The notes under the pieces: model-generated
The model's input: the letters and a program-made list of their open reading frames with translations, nothing else
Told to the model about the DNA's origin: nothing
Database searches by the model: none
Assembly (NCBI GenBank): GCA_027186245.1
Contig: CP114486.1
Location: 12,042,501-12,106,500, forward strand
DNA: 64,000 bases
DNA from: Coriaria nepalensis
Lineage: Eukaryota > Streptophyta > Magnoliopsida > Cucurbitales > Coriariaceae
Direction: 5' to 3'
In this document: positions 43,560 through 56,394 of the stretch, in pieces
Numbering within the stretch: the stretch's first letter is position 1
How the letters are laid out: every line of letters begins with the position of its first letter
Translations under genes and position numbers: made by a program

Positions 43560-45057
43560 TTCCGTAAAATCGGTAGGTGAAACTTGAAGGAGAGGGCGGG
43601 GCGAAAGTTGTGAGGTGGGTTGGGTTTTGCTTTAAAAGCGCGCCACGCTCCCTCTTACATTTGCTCCCAGCCCAATTAGTTTCATATTGGGCCTGGGTTG
43701 GGCCTCGCTCTTTCGGCCTACTCCACTACTGGAATGTTAACAGAGCCGATTAGCCCTGATCCATTCTCGTATTTATAGACCAATCCAGTTAAATACATCA
43801 CCAGAGGTTTAAACTCTTCATTAAAAAAATTTATTAAATATCATGAATCTTAAATTATAAAAAATTCAAATAATTTGGGCTAGTAGTAGATTAACAGTAT
43901 ATACATAGTACCTAAGAAAATTGTTTAATGGACCCAACCTAAAGAATGTAATGACAAATTTAGATTGCACTTTAGAGAAAAAAAAGTCACAATCTATACA
44001 ACCAATCGCATGTGTTGCTAATAAAAGATTAATCAAAATCTCGAATTATGTATATAGTATGGTACATGCATTCTTTGTGTTTGCCAGATTAAAGAGGTAA
44101 AATCTTCGTGGAATCATTAGATACATCACCACTAATCATATGCACAAATCATCCGATCAGGGCTCTTCGATCAACAAAAAAGGAAAAAATTAAAATAAAA
44201 TAAGATATGCTTTAAAATATCGGAAATATATAAAGTAATTTAATATATCTTAATTATTAATTACGAATAAGTTCTCAAAATACTGTTGCAAAAAATTTAT
44301 GCAGAGTACCTATATTCTTATATTATGATATTATATCATATAATTATATTAAAAATAATTAATTTATTTTATTATGCATGATTAATAATCTTAAATTTAA
44401 TATAATTAATTTAAAAATAAAGACATGATTCTTAATTTATTAATTAATTAAAAAAATTTATCTTAAATAATATAGGATGAATTTAATATAAAATAATTAA
44501 TTTAAAAAATAAAATAAAATAAAAAGATAGCGTAACAAATATTAAGGAATACTATATAAATTAAAAAAATTATAAATTAGAAAATAAAAATAATCCAGTA
44601 AAAGGAAACTTATTTCAGTTACTAAATCACGTTGAATAAATACAACAATAAAGAATTTTCCTTATTTTTCTACGAGTGTGTATCTTGCTGGTTTTTTGCT
44701 TCCTTCTTTCTGTACCTACGAATTCGCAAACCATCTTTTTTTCTAATTCCCTTCTTTCTCTTCACTTTACCCTACAAAAAAAAATCTCATTTTTTCATAT
44801 CCTACATAAATCTCTTCCTCCTCTCCTCTTTCTGCAACAATCTTCCCTTTTCTCTTTAACTATCTCTAGATTCTCTCTCTTGGGTTTGTTGTAGAATGTT
44901 AAACACTCAAGAGCTAATGACCAAGCTGCAATCTTTGATTAGGAAAAAAAAAAACCCATATTTGATTACTCAGAAAATGAAGAATCTTGATGAGTTTTTC
45001 TTCTTGGGTCTTTTTTGATTTTCAACCCATTTTTTAAGGACCTTTTTTTTTTTTTCT
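43560..45057. promoter_or_regulatory. Divergent promoter region of CURT1-like and cyclin D genes
   Basis: Close to the CURT1 gene (about 43660-43712) there is a cluster of TGGGCC/GGGCCT motifs and CAGCCCAATTAG, resembling site II elements. The middle (43800-44640) is AT-rich and shows nothing else. From about 44640 the sequence becomes T- and C-rich, probably the cyclin 5' leader, and contains the short upstream frame listed separately. Confidence 0.45.
44896..45018 (+). other. Upstream ORF in the cyclin D leader
   Basis: An ATG at 44896 opens a 40-codon frame (MLNTQELMTKLQSLIRKKK and on) that stops at 45018, 39 bases before the cyclin start. If the transcript begins upstream of it, this frame could reduce cyclin translation. 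The transcript start is not known, so the role is inferred. Confidence 0.4.
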
Positions 45058-46758
45058 ATGGCAGAAAGTTCTTATGGTGCCAACTTAGACCTTCTCTGTG
45101 ATGAAGATGCAGATATCTGCCATGATGCGTTTTGGCACCATCAAGAACTGAGCTTTGACAACCTTGGTGAATCAGCATCTGTAAAAGTCCTGTTGCAAAG
45201 TGAAGAGAGAGTGAAAGAAATGGTTGAGAGAGAGAGGGAGCATTTGCCTAGAGATGATTACTTAAAGAGATTGCGTAGTGGAGACTTGGATTTGAGCTTT
45301 AGAAGAGAGGCCATTGATTGGATTTTCAAGGTTTATTTTTATTTTTTTTCTTAAAAAAATTACTCAATTTTGTTGAGATGGGTTCTTTGATCTTTGTATT
45401 ACTATAAGCATTGTGGTATACTTTTATCAATTTCTAATCTTCTTTATTCCATTAATTAGTTTCTCTATTTTAGCTTGTTTGTTTTCAAATTGGGATGTAA
45501 TCTTTCCTTTTCTTTTCTTTTTTTCCCCCGATACTCTTTCAATTTCCTTTATATGACATCGTGTTAAAATTAAAAATCATTTTTTCTCATTTTTTTTTAT
45601 TTATTTTTTATTTTTTAATGTTCTTTTGCTTTTGATCAACAGGTTTATACTCATTTCAGCTTTAGACCACTATGCATCTCTTTAGCCGTGAACTACTTGG
45701 ATCGGTTTCTTTCGACTTATCAATTGCCTGTAAGTTTTGAGCAGTTTTAGGCCATTTATTTCTGAATCATTGTTATATTAATCCCATTCATGATTCCGGG
45801 TCTTTTCTCTTTCGTGTGGCATCATATATGTAGAGGGGCAAAAGTTGGAGTGTACAATTAGCATCTGTAGCTTGTTTATCATTAGCAGCCAAGATGGAGG
45901 AGAAAAATGTTCCGAAATATGTAGATCTTCAGGTATTAGAAAGAAAAATAAATCAATGTTAAGTTTTTAATTAAAAGTAATGTTTAGTGTTTGATTCAAT
46001 TGGATTGTGTTTTCATTTGAAGGTGGGAGAACCCATATTTGTTTTCGAGTCTAAATCGATTGGGAGAATGGAGTCTCTCGTGTTGAACACATTGAAATGG
46101 AAAATGCAAGCTATTACACCTTGCTCTTATATCGACTACTTCCTAAGCAAGAACTTGGACATTGATCTTCATCATAGTTCCTTGAAACTTTCTTTATCTA
46201 AGTCGGTCCAACTCATATTGAGCATGATAAAAGGTCTTCCTTTTTTTTGTTATCTAGTCTTCTGTTTTTTTAGTTACTACTTGTGTTCTTGTGGGATTAA
46301 TGTGTTCTTTTTTACTTAGTCTTGGAACTTGGAATTGGAATGTAGGTATTGATTTCTTGGAATTCAGACCTTCTGAAATTGCTGCAGCTGTAGCAATTTT
46401 GATTTCAGGAGAGATCGAAGCACTAGAAAGGGATAAGGAAAATCCATGTTTTGTACATGTTGAGAAGGTAAAAAAGAATTGAACCTGTGTTGTTTGCTCT
46501 TTGAAACTGTAGTCTGTTCAAACTGCATTTTAGTCTTGACCCTTATTTATTTCACGGGATTTGCAGGGGAGAGTGATGAAGTGTGTGGAGTTGATCAAGG
46601 ATTTCTCGTTGATCACCAGGATGGGGAATCGGGTTTTGGGCTCAGAAAGCCCGGCGGGAGTTTTGGATGCTGCGTGTTTGAGCTATAAAAGTGATGAATT
46701 AACAACAGTTGGGTCATGTGCAAATTCTTCACATGGTAAGAGGGAGAGAGAGAAGTAA
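45058..46758 (+). CDS. CYCD2;1: D-type cyclin, CYCD2/CYCD4 group
   Basis: It pairs with CDKA to phosphorylate retinoblastoma-related protein at G1/S. Exons: 45058-45330, 45643-45729, 45834-45932, 46023-46233, 46346-46467, 46567-46758; 327 aa, six exons as is usual for CYCD2/3/4. LLCDE (12-16) is the LxCxE motif for RBR binding. The cyclin box starts at about residue 60 ([14 protein letters not shown]) with the conserved [24 protein letters not shown] and [16 protein letters not shown], which mark the D2/D4 clade. The second cyclin fold begins near [20 protein letters not shown]. The C-terminus is short and rich in Ser/Lys/Arg. The gene lies next to PFK5 and DIC, as CYCD2;1 does in Arabidopsis by memory, so I use that symbol; D4 is possible. 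Confidence 0.9.
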
Positions 46759-47805
46759 ATAATATGAGAATTTTGGGGGGGCATAAATGAGAAGAATTGG
46801 TGGGTGGCTTGCATAATAAAGTCGAAGAATTAATTAATTGTTTGGTTTTTTATTTTTATTTTTAAATTATAATAGAGAAAGTACAATTTTATTTGTTGTA
46901 GTTTCAATTTCAAAAATGAGATATATTATATTTATTAATTATATTGTAAAGAAAATACAAAATCATTGTTAGTTCATCTATATACATTATACGCTACTCA
47001 GTTAGCTTTTTAAATTGGAATCATTGAAGCTTAAGAGCAAATTAATTTTACTTTTGTTCATCACTTTTATGATTTTTGGATGGATTAAAGTCCGGTCGAG
47101 ACCGTACAGATTCGGATTGATTCAAGAATTCTCGGTTGAGATTGAATAAAATAATTAGTGTTCAATATCTATTGACCGTAAGGCCGAAATCGATCCGGTC
47201 CGGATCCGTAGCTATTCGAATTCCTTCTCAACAGGCCTGATCTGTTTTGACCATATTATGAACAGTCAACATCGAGCTTGCTCTGGACCGACCAGAACCT
47301 CCTCAATGATGGCAAAGAAAAGGTTCTGATTAGAGAAAGGTCGGACCACACACAATTCTACTCAATTATAAATGTAATTGGAATTAATAACTGAAGGGTG
47401 ACTGTGCATGGCACATGAGTAGTAAAGAGCATAAAAGGAAGAATGTCTGGCTAGCTGCACTAAAGTTCTTACAGTAGTAAACAACATTAACTGTTCTCAC
47501 ATGGCTGCCCTAATTTAAAAGCAAGAATCCGACATACAATAGTAAAGTGTTGGAAGGCACTATTTTGCTCGATTGGTACACAGCCATTTTATTTGACTTT
47601 TTCTCAATGAAATATAAATGTTATTTGAACTATGCTATTATACACTTGAAAGAACAATAATAATGACAATAAAATTAGTGATCCCTCTTGTATTATTTCC
47701 TTCTACAAGATGAAACCGGAAAAAAAACAAAAAAAACCTTCTCGAGGCGTCTTACCGTTCCCGTTTGAGCTCCTAATATCATTATACGATGTATATATGG
47801 TTGAT
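46759..47805. other. Intergenic DNA between converging genes
   Basis: AT-rich with a GC-richer block at about 47090-47340 (GATCCGGTCCGGATCCG and repeated GGTC/GACC phrases), possibly an old transposon fragment. No gene is recognised. Confidence 0.35.
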
Positions 47806-50800
47806 TCAGAAGAAGTCGGGTTGACCGGTAGAAGTGAGGCAACGATGCCACATTCTGCTATTAGGATCAATGAACCTAGGGGGAGAGATAACTTCTGGAA
47901 TGGGAAGGTAGACGTAATGAGTATTGCATGTTCCTACTGTAATGCCACTGTATCCAGCAAATGCTCTGTGGACCTGCGAAAATATTAAATCTAACTATAT
48001 CGTAAACATACAAAGAAGAAAAAAATGAAGACATATTTTATGAGAGAGATTTTTACGGCATTTTGTCCTAATACAGCACATAAAATGCCATCTGATGCAT
48101 TGGCACGAGTGGCACGGATCATATAGGTTGGATCAATGTACTTGACATCAACCGAGACACCAATTTCCTTGAAATGCTTCTTAGTCTGAAAGATTAATAA
48201 GTTTAAATTAATCATTGCACCAATATTTGGTATATATATACACACACAATTACTAACCTCTTGTTGAATATGGACTCCTATGTCTCCAAATACGACATTT
48301 CCGGATGCATCTTTAGCATTAGTTTTCTTAAGTAAACTCTGCATAAGAAAACGCAACTCCAGTTTTTCAGTTCATACTTCAGTCATGTAGTGGTATTATA
48401 CAAACAAAAATAGAAGTTAACTATGGAAACTCACCTGCCCAGCTCCTTCTGCAACACATACAACAGCAGAACCCTTCGTCTCTATTAAGTATTTCAGATG
48501 TTGCAAAACACCATGGGGCCCATGAAGAGAGAACGGTACCTAATGGAATTATATTATGAGGGTATTGATAGATACACGCTTACTTGAAGTTGAATACCTG
48601 ATTAAAACTTTAATGTATTGTACCTCGGGGATCAGACATATGTCAATTTGTCCACTAGCCAGAGATGCATGCATTGCTATAAATCCACTGCTACGACCCA
48701 TCAGTTTTACGATGCCAACACCATGATAAGCACTGTGAGCCTGAAACAAGATTGAGCAGACAGAACAATAAGTTCCAAATGAAGTGTAATATCATTTATT
48801 GCCCTTGATGGAATGAATTTCCAATTATATTATACCTCGATGTAAGCAGAATATATTGCTCGTTGTGCTTCTTCAACAGCAGTGTCAAATCCAAAAGTTT
48901 TATCCATCAGCAAAATGTCATTATCTATTGTTTTTGGAACACCAACAACGGCCACCCTCAACTTTCTTTTGCGGCACTAAAAGCATAAAAGTAATCATGT
49001 CATTTTAGATCTCAAGGGAAGGAAATACAAGCACTTAGAACAAAATAAGCAAGCGTCATCCCTAATAGAATACTTGCCCACTTACTGTTGACCCTTAAAC
49101 AAAGATTATATTATGAATAAATGTAGTTCAAAAGCAGATCAAAAGGGGAGAATTGGGGCTGAAACTTGAACAGATAGAGGCATTATGATATGTGGCATAA
49201 ATGTTTATGTATTGCCTACCTCCTCATGAATTGCATTTGCTCCAGCATGTGTGCCGTTCCCACCCAAGACAAAGAGCATATTGATTCCTCTTTCCTGGTA
49301 TCACATCCATTTATAATTTTAAGCACAATGTACACTTGAATTCATATGCATTATAGTACTACCTCAACCTCCTCAAAGCAAAAGAGAGAAGAGAGAAGGG
49401 GGGGGGGGGGGGGGGGGGGGGGGGGAAATATAAAAAACCAATCAAATACCTCCATATTGTCCACAATTTCACTAATACTAGGTCCTCCGCGTGAAACGCC
49501 TAACAAACTTCCACCAGAAAGATGAATGTTCTGAACCACCTTCCGAGATAGCTGGGAAGGAAAACCACAAATTGATATATCACTGCACTACTCTCGATCC
49601 TTTCGCAAATATGAAAGACTTTTTTTAAAGGAACATTGTATTAACTTCAATCGCATAGTAAGAAATACTCTTTTTCGTCTGGTCTTAGATGGAACTTACT
49701 TGCATTTCAGTGATTTCTTTATCAGCAAATCCGCGATAACCAAATGGAATACCAATAATCTTTCTTACACCATAAATTTCCAGTGTGATAACAATCTGCA
49801 GCATAAATGAAATAGAACAATTTTAAGACTCAAGAATGAAGAATGATTCAAACATGAATTGGATAAAAAATGGAAACCTTCAATAAATTTTCATTGTTAT
49901 GTAGAGCATCCCAAAAGACTAGGAGAACAATAAGTGGGGGTGGGGGGGAAGCGTCTTTGGAAAATGCTGCAATTATCCATACACAAAACTAGTCGAATAT
50001 TATAAATCCGATGATATTATAAAAGAGAAATCCATAAGCCAATAAACCTGTCTAATGACATCATTGAGACCAGGACAGAGTCCTCCACAAGTCACTATTG
50101 CTGCTTTCACTTCTTCTGGTTTGAAGTATATTTTCTCTCGTGGTCCAGCACGATGAACCCTGGAAAAGTTTCAGTATAATACTCATCAGATGAGGAAACA
50201 AAATAATACCAGCTGACCAGCTCTCATCTTTCTTAATTTCTTAGTAACTCTAGTCTCTTATTTGAATTCATCAGACATATATATATATATGTATATATAT
50301 ACATTAAGTCAACCCATTGCCAAGAATAAATGATCTGGTCAGAAGCCAACAGCAATTGTCAAAGAAAGCAGATTTACCATTGTTCTACCCAAGTACAATC
50401 AGGGTCAATGCACTCAGCACCGGCAGATGTAGGCGACGAGTAGTGAATTGTCTGAAATACCAAATAATAAAGAAAATGTCCCAACAACTGCTAAATAATA
50501 AACAACTGAAATACCAAATATAAGAACACAGGCGAAAAGATCTATAACTGCTAAAAGCTTATGGCATCCCTAAAGAAACTTTCAACAGAACATGTCCCAA
50601 CAACAAGTGGTCCAAGTGTCCAACCCCACACGCAATTTCACTACAGCTTACACTTAATTTACCTAACAAAATCACATTAAAGGCAATATAGGTTTCACAT
50701 GAACTACTCACCTTTTGCAAGAATAACAAAATTTAAATTTCTACAAAACAAAGTTCTCTTGCTTTTCCCTAAACCCTTTTGTCAAACTTCTTCCTTTGAC

Positions 50801-51450
50801 CAAAAAAAAAAAAAAAACCTCGTTTACCCCTTCCCCTCAAAAAAGTAAGAAAAATAGGAGTGAAAACTTGAATTACAAAGTCATAAAAGTACAGACTTGG
50901 ATTAAATGGAGCAACGAAGAAAAAAAGGAAATACCTTGAGGAGTACGCGATCGTTGTTATTTATGTATCCATGCCACTCCTCATCAGATGGATAACCTCT
51001 TGCAAAATCATCTCTTACAGGAGTCCTGCAATTTAAATTTTTTAGAAACTGGAGTTGGTTAAAAATAAATAAAATAGAAGAGTGAAATCGGGGAAAAGCG
51101 AAGGAGGACCTCATCCTGAGACAGAAAGTAGAAGGAATCAGAACTGCATCTTCAAAGACATCGGTAATGTGAGGGATACTGAAGCGTCTGGCCAATTCGC
51201 TCTGGTACTTGGATTTCCAATCAGGATCAGAGAAATCAATAGGCGAGATACTCCTGCTCTGATTCTTCTCCGCAGAGGCGCGGATGCGGACTCTCCACGC
51301 GCTTGTTCTTCTACTCGTCACCTGCTGAGAAGAAGAAGAAGAACTCTTCGAGTATGAAAAAACTCCATTAGAGCAATGCAGAAAAGAAGAAGAGTGGAAC
51401 TGAGGCAGAGCAACGAGTTTGAAGCAGAACGGATTCGCGAGAGTGTCCAT
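47806..51450 (-). CDS. PFK5: Plastid ATP-dependent 6-phosphofructokinase (PFK5 type)
   Basis: It phosphorylates fructose 6-phosphate in plastid glycolysis. Exons (minus): 51450-51110, 51025-50935, 50451-50378, 50159-50048, 49795-49700, 49551-49450, 49294-49220, 48976-48836, 48740-48624, 48539-48435, 48338-48258, 48185-48057, 47973-47806; 543 aa. A Ser/Arg-rich transit peptide covers about 1-60. Conserved parts are [22 protein letters not shown] (283-291), PKTIDNDI (311-318, catalytic Asp in TIDND), MGRSSGFIA and AEGAGQ. The ending [12 protein letters not shown] is PFK4/5-like. GGNGT rather than GGDGT is, as I recall, characteristic of this plastid clade. Two cysteines in [10 protein letters not shown] (158 and 163) match the pair reported as the thioredoxin switch of Arabidopsis PFK5. 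Intron 6 contains a run of 28 identical bases. Confidence 0.93.
49398..49425. repeat. 28-base G homopolymer in a PFK5 intron
   Basis: An unbroken run of 28 G on the plus strand (C on the coding strand), just downstream of exon 49551-49450 in the gene's direction. It is flanked by GAGA-rich sequence. Such runs are unstable and often miscounted in assemblies. Confidence 0.9.
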
Positions 51451-53066
51451 AAAAAAAAGGGGAGATCGATCACTACGAGCCTGTTATGAAAACCAGGCTC
51501 GATTGCAAGATGAGGGCTTTACGATCGCAGAAGAATGAAGAAGGAGGTTGAAGATGAGAAATCGAAGCTGAGAGAGAGAGAGAGAGAGGGCTTAGAAATC
51601 GAGGAGAGGGGGAAAGGGCTTGGAAGAAGTTTCAACGAAGAAGTTGGTGGCAGCAGCGGCAGCGGAAGCGGCAGCGGGCGGGTGGATCCCTTTTTCTCTA
51701 ATAAAAGCGAGCGCTTTTGCGGGAACCTTTTCCTACTAGAAACCGAACTCTTCCGATTTCATAATTTAAAACAAATAAGAACGACGTGTCGTGTAACTTA
51801 AACGACAGATCCCTGTTCTCTGTGTAATAACTATTTGTCATAGGATCTGTATTTAGTTACGAACATTCACATATATCAGGTTAGTTATATATTTATATTA
51901 GTTTTAAATTTAAAGAATATAAGAAAATTTTGCAATTTTTTTTTTATAAAGTATTTATATTTAATTCTCTAAATTTGACTTAATTTTAATTAATATTATA
52001 TATTTAAAGAATTACTTTAGTAAAATTAAATTTTTTTTAGGTATTATTTTATATTTCCTATAACCCTTAACTAAAAAGATTATAATTTTCTTTCCCATCA
52101 TAAATCTTTTATTAAAATAAAAAAAATGATATGAATAATAATACTTAATTAATTTAACGGGCATAATAAAAAATATAATATGAAATTATTTGAAAAATTA
52201 TTAATTAAAGTATCATATTAGTTAAAATTAAAAAATTTAGTAAATAAGTTGATGTGAGAGTTCTAAATATCAAATTAACTATATTTGTAAAAAATGTGAA
52301 CAAATTTATTAAAAAAAACTCTAATTATTCATACTCGGATTAGACACGGATCATATTTTTATAAATAAAATGATTTGTATAATCTTGAATAATAAACTTC
52401 AAAATAAATCTCACTTAAAATTTTAAGTTTTTACGGTTCGGGTAATCCTCGAAGTTTCTCGAGGAAGGGTTAAGCATAGTTTTCAAAACTATAAATAGTA
52501 TACATCTATCTAATTTGTAAAAGGTAAGAATGTTATATTCAATTACGTAAAAGCTTAAGGATTTTTTAATTTCCTTTTAAGTCTAAGTTAATCATAAAAT
52601 ATACATTACAAGTAAAAACAGAAAGACTTGTTGCTATCCTAGATAGTAACATCAAAGTGGGTAAATGTACCCCATAAATATTAATTGATTGTGCTTCAAG
52701 TGCAACCCAAAACCCCCACATTTGATTCCTTACACGTAAAGGACTGAAGAACTAGGGCTAGCAAAATTATATATTAGATCTTTGCTCATACCCATATTGC
52801 TTATATTTTACTTACCAAATTACCTTCCATTACTAGCTGACATATTTGGCGCCTAATTTTGAATAACCCAACTGAAATAACGTCCATTAACGGTCATTTA
52901 TCTTCCTGATACTCCCTCTTATGTATGTCATCTTCATTACAATTTCGACTCTGACCCCTTATCAAACGATTCAAACCAGTCCAGTCCAGTCCAAATCACC
53001 ACCTCAAGTATTTAAAATCGTTCAAACGCTTCATCATGAAGTAGGAAAAGCCGCTACAACTACAAG
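51451..53066. other. PFK5 promoter side and intergenic DNA
   Basis: The PFK5 upstream region has a GA-rich stretch at about 51530-51680 with GGCAGC repeats (51640-51680) and an accidental 88-codon frame. From 51840 to about 52620 the DNA is AT-rich with no features. From 52640 to 53066 it is more mixed, with the 5' flank of the small gene starting at 53067; CAGTCCAGTCCAGTCCAAA repeats lie near 52978. Confidence 0.4.
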
Positions 53067-53724
53067 ATGGATCAGGAGCAACAAAGCATACTAGGTCAAC
53101 AACTTATGTCTCAACTCTTGCAACTAATTTCCGACTGGTTTTGATCAGAATTTCTTTCCTAGCTTGTAACAATTTGACACGTGTATTTTGCAGATTTGAC
53201 TATTCTTCCCGCCAACGAATTTCTTGTTCATAAAAACAAGGTACGCATGTATATATATATATATATAGAGAGAGAGAGTATATATTTGTTTATGGAAGAT
53301 TAATGATGTCGTTTCAAAGGAGGAGCTAAAGATTCGTGAGGAGATGGAGAATGATGTAGAAAGAGACCTAGAAGAAGAGATTAAAGATGGAATATACCAT
53401 CAAGCACTTCGATTGCACCGGCTTTATCAGAGCCAAAAGCAAAGGAATCATGGAAGGCTTTTGGAGGTCAATATAAACATAAAATTGGATGGAGGAACAA
53501 AAATTGAGATTAAGGAAGTTAAGAAGGAAGGAGCTGAGAAAAAGTCTGATCATGTCATCCGAAGAGATCAAACATGTCGTCCAAGGACTTCTATGAATAC
53601 TAATACTAAAAGGTTTGATTGGACACGGACTCTCCGGTCAAGTGCCGGTCCAGTTGTCGGGAAGAGAAATGGATATATCGGATCATCTAATCATCAATCT
53701 AACATGCATGGAATTTGGAAGTGA
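53067..53724 (+). CDS. Small unknown plant protein
   Basis: Three exons: 53067-53094 (MDQEQQSIL), 53194-53240 (DLTILPANEFLVHKNK) and 53320-53724; phases join and give 159 aa. The rest reads EELKIREEMENDVERDLEEE, a strongly charged probable helix, then YHQALRLHRLYQSQKQRN, then a beta-prone segment (VNINIKLDGGTKIEIKEVKK) and a basic, Ser/Asn-rich tail ending NMHGIWK. There is no signal peptide, membrane segment or zinc motif. I do not recognise the family. Splice sites are good and the length of the last open exon argues that it is a real gene. It lies between PFK5 and the ZF-HD gene. A TA/GA microsatellite sits in the second intron (53252-53280). Confidence 0.6.
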
Positions 53725-54400
53725 TGAAGTGCTAATTTAAAGGGTGCATGTTTGAAGTTTGTTTGATATTTGTTTCTTTTTTTATTTTTTTTAATCGTTG
53801 CTTGAATGATCTTGTTGGTGGGTGAGGTGAATGAATAAGGCGACGTGTCGTTCTTTAGACATGATCATATATTATTATGCGAAAAGGGTTCATTTATTGG
53901 GACTAATTTAAGGTATGTATTTTGTAAACTATGTCAATACGACATCTTTGTTAAATAAATGGGCCGGATTAATTAGAGTTGGCGTGGGCTTTATTCACGA
54001 GCTAGCAAGTAAAAAAGTGAACAAGCAACTCTTTTTCCCCTTCCCCCCTTTGTTTCTCCTTTTGTCGTTTTCATTTATTTTTTTATTTTTTTTTAATTTT
54101 TTTCCCCGGGTTGGTTTTCAATCGATTAGTGGTTTGATTGCTAAACTATACATTGATCAAGCTAAAAAAAGATTAGATTAGATTAGATTATGAGAAGATT
54201 GGTGATGTTAAATTAATTACGTAGTGAAGATGATGTTGTGTTGGTGGGCCCATGGCATATTCCCCCAACTGGAATCCTGAAGATGAGATATATTTAGATG
54301 TTTTTAACTTAATTCAGTCCACATATTCAAAATGTGTCATATCATATAATTTAATACGTAATCCATTCGTATATGGGAGAAATTTGTGGTAGATTAATTT

Positions 54401-54443
<43 letters not shown>

Positions 54444-56394
54444 TGATGGGTAAAAATATATTTATAGTAAAATTTTAAAGATTTATTTCTAAATTTTTAT
54501 AATTTTAGAGTTTAATCCTAATAAAAAAAAAGGTTTAATATGAATATTTGGGAATTTAATGTATTAAATTTTAAAATTTTAAAAATTAAATTTTTTTATT
54601 TTTAAATAAAAATAAACAGCAAGCCACTCTTAATCACTTTTTATATCTATTAATTTTATGATATAATTTAATTGATCAACTAAACTTAATTTCAATCCAT
54701 TCTCTCAAATAACATTAATGTTGTAAATCGTTAGGGAAGCTCATTGCTTGATTGCAGCCTTTTGGACAAAACCAAAAACCCTCATTTTGGAAAGAGTGAG
54801 TTAAGTAAGACACAAATGGGATGTGGCCGATAGTCATTTGATGGTCAAAAATGACATATGTCCCAAATTTATAACCTCTTCCTCCCCCCACCTTTTTTTT
54901 TTTTTTTTTTTTTTTTATTTTTTTAATAAATTATATATATTTTTTCCTTTACTTTCAATCTAGCTCAAGCTTTTGCTTTCAAAAAGTTTCATAAAATCAT
55001 CGTTAAAGAATCCAATTCCCCAACTTTTAGCTACAACTACACCGCTTTGTTCCTCTTTGTCTTGCATATCTAGGACTTATATGAGATCAAAGGAAAAAAA
55101 ATAAAAATGCAAGCTTTATTGTTCAACACAGACGTGGGCATCAAGTAGAAGCTAACCTGACGATCTTTCTTTCTCTCCTTTTTATTTTTAAAATTTAAAA
55201 TTTTAATTTTCATGTAAATTCATTTCTGTATTATATGGTATTTTAATTAATTAATATAAAACGATAATATATTCGCATATCTTTGACCAGTTAGAATTAT
55301 TTACTTAAAAAAAAAAAAAAAAAAAAAAAAAATTCCATGTTTGGACCACAGCTTTTATCAAACAACTGATCCTGATCTTACGTACAAGATGAATCGATCA
55401 GTCTGTGTGTTATTACAAAACGGGCAAAGAATTTCAAAGAGTGATTAATAACAATTAAACAAAATTACCAAAATGGAGTTATTTATAACATCTTGCTTCT
55501 CATTTTGAAACATCAAACACTATATTTATAACTTATATTAAAAACTACTAATTACAAACAAATCTCCTTTTTTCAATTTGAATTTGTTATGTTTTTTTTT
55601 TTTTTTTGGAAGTTTCTTGCTGCTGGAGTGCCCACATGTTTTGTCTGAATCATCATCAGAGAAAAAAAATTAAGTAGAAACAAAATTAGCTTAGCTTAAT
55701 TTGGATCTTCATATCGAATATGTCCAACATGTAAAATAATCCCATATTTAGATTATATAAATATATACATACATACTGTTTCTGCAGATGAAATGATAAA
55801 TCTTCTTTTCCAAGAATTATTAATTAAATATTCAAAAAAATTATAAATTAAAACATAAACCCTACTATCTGATCATGAAAACAATAATATATATATATAT
55901 ATATGAATACAAGTTAATTTCTACAATTTTTTTTTTTTGTTTTCAGATCAAAATTACTGTCTGCATATATAGATGACTGCAAAAATTAAATGTAGCCGCT
56001 GGGTACAAGCAAGATGATAGAAGCAACAAGAAATACCTGGCAAGCCAGAAACGGACCACAGATAATTAGCAGCTTCATTAATCATCATTAAACATTCAAT
56101 ATATGAAATGATGTGACACAATTTAGCCAGCGAACTATGTCTTAAGTATCGGATAAAGTATGTCTTTTGAAATCAAGGATTAATAATAATGTAAGATCGC
56201 GAGATAGATGATATAGGAAAAAAATATGGAAGGAAGCGAAATTTTAATTCATTCGGTAGAAATTAACCTTAACCCCATCATGCGTGCATGAGTACTGAAA
56301 TTAACCCAGGAAAAAACCTACATTGATTGATTAATTAATCATAAACTAGCTAATTGGGATTTGTTAAGTAATCAGCATCGATCATACATTATCT
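53725..56394. other. Intergenic DNA with microsatellites
   Basis: No gene is recognised. Visible repeats are a TTTA microsatellite of about 11 units (54400-54444), a T run (about 54893-54917), an A run (about 55307-55332), a T run (55592-55608) and a TA run (55889-55904). A GGTGGGCCCATGGC motif lies at about 54243-54257. A weak 88-codon plus frame at 53915 reads as low-complexity Phe/Pro sequence and is not accepted. Confidence 0.45.
54400..54444. repeat. TTTA microsatellite
   Basis: About eleven perfect TTTA units in intergenic DNA downstream of the small unknown gene. Confidence 0.85.

Noticed and set aside
51535..51801. 88-aa plus-strand frame upstream of PFK5
   Set aside because: Composed of GA and GGC repeats in the PFK5 leader or promoter; no family similarity.
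53915..54181. 88-aa plus-strand frame
   Set aside because: Phe/Leu-rich sequence from T-rich DNA without start context or homology; not a transporter or signal-peptide gene on inspection.
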